Assembly (NCBI GenBank): GCA_902797015.1
Contig: CADBRG010000188.1
Span: 1-5,608 of the forward strand
Length of the DNA stretch: 5,608 nt
Source: an uncultured Lachnospiraceae bacterium
GTDB lineage: Bacteria > Bacillota > Clostridia > Lachnospirales > Lachnospiraceae
Reading direction: 5' to 3'
Shown: in pieces, positions 1-4,761 of the stretch
Layout: each line of letters starts with the position of its first letter
Position numbering within the stretch: position 1 is the first letter of the stretch
Notes under the pieces: generated by a model
What the model was told of the DNA's origin: nothing
Seen by the model: only the letters and a program-made list of their open reading frames with translations
Databases searched by the model: none
Translations under genes and position numbers: made by a program

Positions 1-1092
1 CAGCAGTTTTTAAAGGATTATCCGGATGCGTCACAGGTCACGCTTGGTACCAATTACAGATCTTATCAGGATATCATTGAAAAATCGTATCAGCTGATCA
101 CGAACAATCAGGACCGGATCCTGAAAAAACAGGCTGTCGCTGACCGGGGGGAGGCACCGCAGTCTGATGCAGTCGTATACAGACATTTCGATGATCAGAG
201 GGCTGAACTCGTTTTTCTGCGGGACCGGATCCGTGGGCTTGTCAAATCCGGGATGTTATATCGGGACATAGCGATCCTTACGAGAACGAATGCGCAGTTG
301 TCTGCATTCTATGATTTTCTGGATTCCGCCCAGATTCCCTGTATTTATAAAGAAGCTGTCCCTAATCTTTATCATCACTGGGTATCCAGAGATATTCTGG
401 CATATTTGAAAGCGGCGATCGGAAGAGGGGATACAGAGGAGATGATCCGTATCATGAACCGGCCAAACCGGTTCCTTTCCAGAAAGCTGTTTCCTGCCGC
501 TCCGTTTTCTTTTGCTGCGTGGAAGGACAATTATTCTGACAAGGAATGGATGCAGAAGCGGATCACAAAGCTTGCAGATGATCTGTCTGTCATCGCGCGA
601 ATGCGACCGTTTTCCGCAGTGAATTATCTTATGAAAGCTGTCGGCTATGAAGAATGGATGTATGAGTTTGCGAAAACCCAGAATCTGAATCCGGATGCGC
701 TGACAGACACGATCGAAGAGATGATGGAACGCGCGAAGGGATATCAGAGTATTTCGGCATGGCTCGATGATGTCGCGCGGTCAGAAGAAAAAGCGGAAGA
801 AATGAGGAAAAAGACTTGGGACCCGGATGCGGATGGAATCCATCTTATGACGTATCATGCGGCAAAGGGGCTCGAGTATGCCTGCGTTTTTCTGCCGGAT
901 CTGTGTGACGGGATCGTGCCGTACCATCGAGCGGTGTTTGAAGATGAGACACAGGAAGAACGCCGGATGCTCTATGTTGCGATCACACGGGCAAAAGAAA
1001 AACTCTTTTTCATGACCGTGGATGAGATCCGTAATCATAAAAAAGAGCTGTCTCCGTTTTTGGAAGAACTATTCGATGCGTATGAATTATAG
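1..1092 (+). CDS. UvrD/PcrA-type superfamily 1 ATP-dependent DNA helicase, C-terminal part (5' end outside window)
   Basis: The reading frame is open from base 1 and ends at TAG 1090-1092, giving 363 residues with no start in view. An internal ATG at 253 is not the start, because helicase sequence continues upstream of it. Visible SF1A motifs, numbered from the first complete codon, are: motif IV-like LGTNYRS at 15-21, whose arginine contacts the ATP gamma-phosphate in the family; IAILTRTNAQ at about 90-99 (motif IVa region); motif V, TYHAAKGLEYA at 284-294; and motif VI, ERRMLYVAITRAKEK at 320-334, with the conserved arginine at 330. Walker A, Walker B and the GDxDQxIY box must lie in the missing N-terminal part. 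Such enzymes unwind duplex DNA 3' to 5' by ATP hydrolysis in repair and replication restart. The protein ends soon after motif VI and lacks the long C-terminal tail of PcrA, so it is probably one of the shorter (about 600 residue) clostridial UvrD-like helicases rather than PcrA itself. Family is certain; the exact paralogue is not. Confidence 0.95.
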   Translation, partial: QQFLKDYPDASQVTLGTNYRSYQDIIEKSYQLITNNQDRILKKQAVADRGEAPQSDAVVYRHFDDQRAELVFLRDRIRGLVKSGMLYRDIAILTRTNAQLSAFYDFLDSAQIPCIYKEAVPNLYHHWVSRDILAYLKAAIGRGDTEEMIRIMNRPNRFLSRKLFPAAPFSFAAWKDNYSDKEWMQKRITKLADDLSVIARMRPFSAVNYLMKAVGYEEWMYEFAKTQNLNPDALTDTIEEMMERAKGYQSISAWLDDVARSEEKAEEMRKKTWDPDADGIHLMTYHAAKGLEYACVFLPDLCDGIVPYHRAVFEDETQEERRMLYVAITRAKEKLFFMTVDEIRNHKKELSPFLEELFDAYEL

Positions 1093-1404
1093 ACCTTCTT
1101 CCTTCAGGAAAGAAAAGTAGGCCTGTTCAACCATTTCGTATTCATCATCTGATTCGATGAATTCGATGCTGCCGTTTTCCTCTTCATCTTCGTAGTAGCG
1201 ATACAGCAGGGCGGGGGTATCGGTCTTTAACTGGTCCTTCTCATCAAAGGGCAGGAGCGCGATGTAATCCTGCTCGTTTACCGTAAAGATCGTCAGAATT
1301 CCGTATTCCTTTACACTGCCGTCTTCCATCTCTATCGTGACCGCGATGTCATCGGGATCTTCGATGTCCGGATCCTGCGGAATCTGATTGTCGTATTTAG
1401 CCAT
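1087..1404 (-). CDS. Small acidic DUF1292 (YrzB-like) protein
   Basis: This 105-residue protein starts at ATG (complement of 1402-1404) behind a GGAGG Shine-Dalgarno 8 nt upstream and ends at TAA (complement of 1087-1089). It is very acidic: about 31 of 105 residues are Asp or Glu against about 6 Lys or Arg. The N-terminal stretch DPDIEDPDD (11-19) precedes a beta-rich core, VTIEMEDGSVKEYGILTIF (about 22-40), followed by DYIALLP, then a second acidic run, YEDEEENGSIEFIESDDEYE (71-90). An E-D-G-x-x-x-E/Y core leading to an YIALLP-like segment is the DUF1292 signature. The family is common in Firmicutes and its biochemical role is not established. There is no signal peptide or membrane segment, so it should be cytoplasmic. 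It is convergent with the helicase, overlapping it by 6 bp, and divergent from DUF5662. It appears to be a single-gene transcript from the promoter at 1442-1470. Confidence 0.9.
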   Translation of the reverse strand: MAKYDNQIPQDPDIEDPDDIAVTIEMEDGSVKEYGILTIFTVNEQDYIALLPFDEKDQLKTDTPALLYRYYEDEEENGSIEFIESDDEYEMVEQAYFSFLKEEGL

Positions 1405-1412
1405 ATTGATTT

Positions 1413-1417
1413 CCTCC
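1413..1417 (-). promoter_or_regulatory. Ribosome binding site of the DUF1292 gene
   Basis: The complement reads GGAGG, 8 nt before the ATG at 1404. It supports that start and argues for efficient translation. Confidence 0.85.
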
Positions 1418-1441
1418 GTGTTTTTCTGATGATATGCCTTT

Positions 1442-1470
1442 ATTGTAAGAAATTAAGAAGTCATCTGCAA
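1442..1470 (-). promoter_or_regulatory. Predicted sigma-A promoter for the DUF1292 gene
   Basis: On the minus strand a TTGCAG (-35, 1470-1465) is followed after 17 nt by TACAAT (-10, 1447-1442). The -10 matches consensus at 5 of 6 positions and the -35 at 3 of 6, with optimal spacing. Transcription would start near 1435, leaving a leader of about 30 nt before the ATG. This is inferred from sequence only. Confidence 0.55.
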
Positions 1471-1475
1471 GCAGA
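1464..1475. repeat. Short perfect inverted repeat between the divergent promoters
   Basis: TCTGC and GCAGA (1464-1468 and 1471-1475) are perfect inverted copies separated by AA. The element covers the -35 hexamer of the minus-strand promoter and lies 8 bp upstream of the plus-strand -35 region. That would suit a small operator, but a 5-bp arm can occur by chance. Confidence 0.3.
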
Positions 1476-1483
1476 AATAAAAA

Positions 1484-1512
1484 TGTAAAATTTATGAAAA
1501 ACGTGGTATACT
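1484..1512 (+). promoter_or_regulatory. Predicted extended -10 promoter for DUF5662-trpS
   Basis: TATACT at 1507-1512 is preceded by TGG at 1504-1506, giving an extended -10 (TGnTATACT). A weak -35, TGTAAA (1484-1489), sits 17 nt upstream in an A-rich stretch. Transcription would start near 1519. The leader to the preferred ATG at 1577 is about 58 nt, too short for a T-box or other large riboswitch. It is the only promoter I see that could serve both DUF5662 and trpS. Confidence 0.6.
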
Positions 1513-1545
1513 GATTTCATGTGTCTGGATAAGCGCTTTATTGAT

Positions 1546-1558
1546 GGCATATAATGCC
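1546..1558 (+). repeat. Small inverted repeat in the DUF5662 leader
   Basis: GGCAT (1546-1550) and ATGCC (1554-1558) could form a 5-bp hairpin with a 3-nt loop in the mRNA. It lies just before the likely Shine-Dalgarno at 1565 and just after the poor upstream start codons at 1541 and 1544. It is too short to assign a function. Confidence 0.25.
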
Positions 1559-1564
1559 GGTGCA

Positions 1565-1570
1565 GAGGTG
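1565..1570 (+). promoter_or_regulatory. Ribosome binding site that decides the DUF5662 start
   Basis: GAGGTG ends 6 nt before ATG 1577. The in-frame TTG 1541 and ATG 1544 have no purine-rich site in front of them, so this site points to 1577 as the real start. Confidence 0.65.
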
Positions 1571-1576
1571 AAGAGA

Positions 1577-2110
1577 ATGCAGGCGTGGAAGCATTTTCGG
1601 ACAATTACACATCATAAGCTTCTGGTCATGCGTGGATGTTTTCGCGTAGGACTTTACTGGCAGGGGCTTGTGCATGATCTCTCGAAGTATTCACCGGTGG
1701 AATTTTTTGTGGGCGCCCGTTATTACCAGGGCAATATGAGCCCGAATAACGCGGAGCGTCTTGACAGAGGGTATTCCTCATCCTGGCTTCATCATAAGGG
1801 ACGCAACAAGCACCACCTGGAGTACTGGATCGATTACGGACTGCCGCCTGAGGGCGGGATCGTCGGTATGAGAATGCCGGATAAGTATGTAGTGGAAATG
1901 TTTATTGATCGCGTTTCCGCATCGAAAAACTATCAGAAAGAAGCGTATACAGATGAGAGTGCCTGGAAGTATTACAATCGGGGAAAGAGCCATTTGCTAA
2001 TGCATCCGGAGGTACAGGAACTATTGGAGCGGCTTCTTCTCATGCTCGCAACAGAGGGTGAAGAGAAAACGTATGACTATATTCGAAGGGAAGTCCTTAA
2101 GAATAAATAA
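1577..2110 (+). CDS. DUF5662 family protein, possible metal-binding protein of unknown function
   Basis: This 177-residue protein opens MQAWKHFRTITHHKLLVMRG and ends at TAA 2108-2110. The frame extends upstream to ATG 1544 and TTG 1541 (189 residues), but only ATG 1577 has a good Shine-Dalgarno, and family members as I recall them begin close to this WKHF motif. Conserved-looking histidine clusters stand out: THH at 11-13, HDLSKYSP at 33-40, and HHKGRNKHH at 72-80, followed by LEYW. The His-Asp pair with flanking histidines recalls metal-dependent HD-type phosphohydrolases, but this is an inference from pattern; no activity is established. There is no signal peptide or clear membrane segment, so it should be cytoplasmic. 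trpS follows after 27 bp with no terminator between, so the two are probably co-transcribed. Family assignment is good; function is unknown. Confidence 0.85.
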   Translation: MQAWKHFRTITHHKLLVMRGCFRVGLYWQGLVHDLSKYSPVEFFVGARYYQGNMSPNNAERLDRGYSSSWLHHKGRNKHHLEYWIDYGLPPEGGIVGMRMPDKYVVEMFIDRVSASKNYQKEAYTDESAWKYYNRGKSHLLMHPEVQELLERLLLMLATEGEEKTYDYIRREVLKNK

Positions 2111-2122
2111 GCAGTTTTAACT

Positions 2123-2127
2123 GGAGG
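2123..2127 (+). promoter_or_regulatory. Ribosome binding site of trpS
   Basis: GGAGG lies 10 nt before ATG 2138, in the 27-bp gap after DUF5662, and fixes the trpS start. Confidence 0.85.
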
Positions 2128-2137
2128 AATTGAAACG

Positions 2138-3142
2138 ATGATCGGTGACACGAAAGTATTATTTAGCGGAATGCAGGCGACAGGCAATCTGACGCTTGGC
2201 AACTATCTTGGCGCGTTAAAGAACTGGGTGAATTTAAGTGAAGAGTATCTGTGCTTTTATTCTGTAGTAGATATGCATTCCATTACGGTTCGCCAGGATC
2301 CTGCCGAGCTTCGGAAGAGAGCCAGAAACCTGCTGCATTTATACATCGCTGCAGGCCTGGATCCGGAAAAAGCGTGCATCTATTTTCAGTCACATGTTTC
2401 CGGCCATGCGGAGCTTGCATGGATCTTAAACTGCTTTACCTATATGGGAGAATTAAACCGTATGACACAGTTTAAGGACAAGGCAGCAAAGCATTCCGAT
2501 AATATCAATGCCGGTCTTTATACCTATCCGGTACTGATGGCTGCCGATATCTTACTGTATCAGGCAGATGTTGTTCCGGTCGGCGCCGATCAGATGCAGC
2601 ATCTTGAGATTACAAGAGACATCGCACAGAGATTCAATAAGATCTACGGCGATGTGTTTACGATTCCGGAACCGTTTGTCGGTAAGGCAGGTGCACGTGT
2701 CATGAGCCTGCAGAATCCGGAAAAGAAGATGTCAAAATCGGATGAGAATCCGAATGCAAGCATTTATCTGACAGATGACCCGGATACGATTGTACGTAAG
2801 TTTAAACGTGCCGTAACGGATTCTGAAGGTGTGATCGCATACAGGGACGAACAGCCCGGTGTACGCAATCTGCTTGATATTTACTGTGCTTGCACAGACA
2901 AGACGCCGGAGGAAGCGGTCAAAGAATTTGCCGGTCAGGGATACGGTACGCTCAAAGCAGCGGTTGCAGAAAGCGTTGTGTCTGTATTACGCCCGATCCA
3001 GGATCGCGTAAAAGAGCTTGAAAAGGATAAGGCATACATTGACAGGATCATCAAAGAAAATGCCGAAAAAGCGGAATATTACGCAAATAAAACACTTCGT
3101 AAAGTAAAACACAAGATCGGTTATCCGGATCGCATCCGCTAA
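2138..3142 (+). CDS. trpS: Tryptophan--tRNA ligase (TrpRS)
   Basis: This 334-residue cytoplasmic class Ic synthetase activates L-tryptophan with ATP and transfers it to tRNA-Trp. The N-terminus, VLFSGMQATGNLTLGNYLGA (7-26), carries the HIGH-equivalent TLGN (19-22), as in Bacillus TrpRS (TIGN). The KMSKS loop is intact as KKMSKSDEN (196-204). YPVLMAADILLYQAD (130-144) forms the tryptophan pocket, with Asp137 corresponding to the indole-NH-binding Asp132 of the Geobacillus enzyme. GADQMQHLEITRD (149-161) and GELNRMTQFKDK (104-115) are further family signatures. AVTDSEG (225-231) and the helical C-terminal anticodon-binding part, including LRPIQDR, complete a full-length protein (family about 325-340). 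All key residues seen are present. It is probably co-transcribed with DUF5662. No T-box leader is visible upstream, although many Firmicute trpS genes have one. It ends at TAA 3140-3142 with no obvious terminator behind it. Confidence 0.98.
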   Translation: MIGDTKVLFSGMQATGNLTLGNYLGALKNWVNLSEEYLCFYSVVDMHSITVRQDPAELRKRARNLLHLYIAAGLDPEKACIYFQSHVSGHAELAWILNCFTYMGELNRMTQFKDKAAKHSDNINAGLYTYPVLMAADILLYQADVVPVGADQMQHLEITRDIAQRFNKIYGDVFTIPEPFVGKAGARVMSLQNPEKKMSKSDENPNASIYLTDDPDTIVRKFKRAVTDSEGVIAYRDEQPGVRNLLDIYCACTDKTPEEAVKEFAGQGYGTLKAAVAESVVSVLRPIQDRVKELEKDKAYIDRIIKENAEKAEYYANKTLRKVKHKIGYPDRIR

Positions 3143-3155
3143 AACGATCAGGTGC

Positions 3156-3184
3156 TTTACAAGCTGATATATACGTGATATAAC
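3156..3184 (+). promoter_or_regulatory. Predicted extended -10 promoter for yifB-dprA
   Basis: TTTACA (3156-3161), a 17-nt spacer, and TATAAC (3179-3184) preceded by TGA (3176-3178) make a strong sigma-A-type promoter: -35 matches 5 of 6, -10 matches 5 of 6, with the extended TGn. Transcription would start near 3191 and leave a leader of only about 29 nt before ATG 3220. It sits in the 77-bp AT-rich gap after trpS and suggests that yifB-dprA is transcribed at least partly independently of trpS. Confidence 0.65.
3165..3182 (+). repeat. 11-bp-phased direct repeat TGATATA in the yifB promoter
   Basis: TGATATA occurs at 3165-3171 and again at 3176-3182, 11 bp apart (about one helical turn). The second copy forms part of the extended -10 and the first lies in the spacer. 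It could be a regulator site or an alternative -10, or simply AT-rich chance. Confidence 0.4.
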
Positions 3185-3210
3185 AATTATATTCCTTTTG
3201 ATTCAATCCC

Positions 3211-3225
3211 GTACATCATATGTAC
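3211..3225 (+). repeat. Inverted repeat enclosing the yifB start codon
   Basis: GTACAT (3211-3216) and ATGTAC (3220-3225) are perfect inverted copies separated by CAT. In mRNA this would be a 6-bp hairpin with a 3-nt loop that pairs the AUG start codon. As DNA it is a compact dyad. No Shine-Dalgarno lies upstream, so this is the only recognisable element at this start. Confidence 0.45.
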
Positions 3226-4749
3226 AGTTTTATCTATACTGCAGTGATCTTAGGCATTGAGCCCGTACCGGTGCGTGTTGAAGCAGATGTTTCGGACGGG
3301 ATGCCTCAGTTTGACATGGTCGGATATCTCTCGGGTGAAGTGAAAGAAGCCAGGGAGCGGGTCCGGACAGCACTGAACAATTCCGGTTACCGGTTACCGC
3401 CGAAAAAGATCACGATCAATCTTACCCCTGCAAATATTAGAAAGTCAGGTAACGGCTGCGACCTTCCGGTTGCAGCCGCGATTTTATCTGCGCTCGGAAT
3501 CATCGAGAAAGAACCCTTATCACATTATCTGATCATGGGAGAAGTGGGCCTTGACGGCAGCATATTGCCGGTTAGAGGCACGTTGGCTGCTGCGATCATG
3601 GCTTCGCAAAAGAACATGCACGGCATGATACTTCCGTGTGCAAATGCTAAAGAAGCCGCGGTATATTCCGGTATTCCGATCTATCCTGTTGATTCCATTT
3701 CTGATTTTATCGAACTGTGTTATCAGGAATTCCCGGATGAAGCCAAAGCACCGCTGACAGAAGAAAAAGACCGTGCCTCTTATCAGGTGGACTTTTCTGA
3801 AATACACGGCCAGCCGCTTGCCAGACTGGCGGCAGAGATCGCGGCTTCCGGCATGCATCATCTGTTGCTGGTCGGACCGCCCGGCTCCGGTAAGAGCATG
3901 CTGGCAAAGCGCATGCCGACGATTTTGCCGGAGCTGACGCTCGAAGAGAAGCTGGAGGTTTCCAAGATCTACAGTGTTTACGGAACAGAAGGGGAGGAGG
4001 TCTATCTGAGAAATGAAAGGCCGTTTCGGGCGCCGCATCATACGGTTACCGGGCGGGCAATGGCCGGAGGCGGCAGCTTTCCGCGCCCGGGCGAAATCAG
4101 TCTGGCTCACCGAGGGGTTCTGTTTCTCGACGAATTAACAGAATATGACAATCATGTGCTGGAAATACTAAGAGAGCCGCTGGAGGAAAAAAGGATCTGC
4201 ATTTCCAGAGTGGAGACAACCATCTCTTACCCTGCAGATTTTTTACTGCTGGCTGCAATGAATCCATGCAAATGCGGATATTACCCAGATCTGAACCGCT
4301 GTACGTGCACACAATCATCACTGAGAAAGTATATGAATCGCATTTCAAGGCCGCTGCTTGACAGGATCGATCTTTGTGTGCAGATGTCGGCGTTATCCTG
4401 TGAGGAAATCTGGAAGCACGGAGAAGGAGAAGATTCCCGGAGCATTCGTGAAAGGGTCAACGCAGTACAGGAAATACAAAAAAGGCGATATCAGGGACAA
4501 GGATATCTGTTTAACAGCCAGATTCCTTCCAGGGACATAAAAAAATTCTGTCAGCTCGATCCTGCGGCAAATGCAATGGCGCAGGAGGCGTATGAAAAGC
4601 GTAAGATGACAGCCAGAGGGTTTTACAAACTGCTGCGTGTGTCCAGAACCATCGCGGATATGGAATCAAGTGAGCAGATTCATGTTTCACACTTTCAAAA
4701 GGCGCTGTTGTTTCGGGAGCTTGATCAGAGCTTCTGGAAGCTGGGATGA
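3220..4749 (+). CDS. comM: YifB/ComM family AAA+ ATPase (Mg-chelatase-like)
   Basis: This 509-residue protein has the full YifB/ComM architecture. The N-terminal Lon-S16-like (ChlI) domain spans roughly 1-165, with EADVSDGMPQFDMVGY (21-36), VKEARERVRTALNNSGY (41-57) and NLTPANIRKSG (67-77). The AAA+ Mg-chelatase domain has Walker A GPPGSGKS (219-226), RPFRAPHHT (267-275), RPGEISLAHRGVLFLDEL (289-306) containing Walker B with Asp304-Glu305, and sensor-1 Asn348. RISRPLLDRIDL (374-385) precedes the C-terminal domain. Cys350, Cys352, Cys361 and Cys363 form CxC-x8-CxC. In studied bacteria ComM is a hexameric helicase promoting branch migration during natural transformation; that role here is inferred. 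The start is ATG 3220: an in-frame TGA at 3199-3201 rules out longer forms and MYSFIYTAVILGIE matches the family N-terminus, but no Shine-Dalgarno precedes it. dprA follows after 12 bp, which supports a DNA-uptake role. Confidence 0.95.
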   Translation: MYSFIYTAVILGIEPVPVRVEADVSDGMPQFDMVGYLSGEVKEARERVRTALNNSGYRLPPKKITINLTPANIRKSGNGCDLPVAAAILSALGIIEKEPLSHYLIMGEVGLDGSILPVRGTLAAAIMASQKNMHGMILPCANAKEAAVYSGIPIYPVDSISDFIELCYQEFPDEAKAPLTEEKDRASYQVDFSEIHGQPLARLAAEIAASGMHHLLLVGPPGSGKSMLAKRMPTILPELTLEEKLEVSKIYSVYGTEGEEVYLRNERPFRAPHHTVTGRAMAGGGSFPRPGEISLAHRGVLFLDELTEYDNHVLEILREPLEEKRICISRVETTISYPADFLLLAAMNPCKCGYYPDLNRCTCTQSSLRKYMNRISRPLLDRIDLCVQMSALSCEEIWKHGEGEDSRSIRERVNAVQEIQKRRYQGQGYLFNSQIPSRDIKKFCQLDPAANAMAQEAYEKRKMTARGFYKLLRVSRTIADMESSEQIHVSHFQKALLFRELDQSFWKLG

Positions 4750-4756
4750 AAGGAGG
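4750..4756 (+). promoter_or_regulatory. Consensus ribosome binding site of dprA
   Basis: AAGGAGG, fully complementary to the 16S rRNA 3' end, begins directly after the yifB stop (TGA 4747-4749) and ends 5 nt before ATG 4762. An in-frame GTG at 4759 is only 2 nt from it, too close, so ATG 4762 is preferred. The placement suits translational coupling with yifB. Confidence 0.85.
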
Positions 4757-4761
4757 ATGTG

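Noticed and set aside
253..255. ATG 253 as a true start of the helicase, implying a short or broken gene
   Set aside because: The same frame is open to base 1 and encodes the motif LGTNYRS upstream, so the gene simply enters from outside the window.
781..1038. Minus-strand open frame within the helicase gene
   Set aside because: It covers helicase motifs V and VI, and the translated product looks like random low-complexity shadow sequence.
1541..1546. TTG 1541 or ATG 1544 as the DUF5662 start
   Set aside because: Neither has a Shine-Dalgarno, whereas ATG 1577 has GAGGTG at good spacing and places the conserved WKHF near the N-terminus. Not fully excluded.
3126..3138. Inverted repeat CGGAT-CGC-ATCCG at the end of trpS, considered as an intrinsic terminator
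   Set aside because: The stem is only 5 bp, lies inside the coding sequence and is not followed by a T-tract.
3520..4110. Long open frame (196 codons) on the minus strand inside yifB
   Set aside because: It lies wholly within a gene with clear AAA+ motifs, resembles no known family and has no sign of its own ribosome site; it is an antisense shadow.
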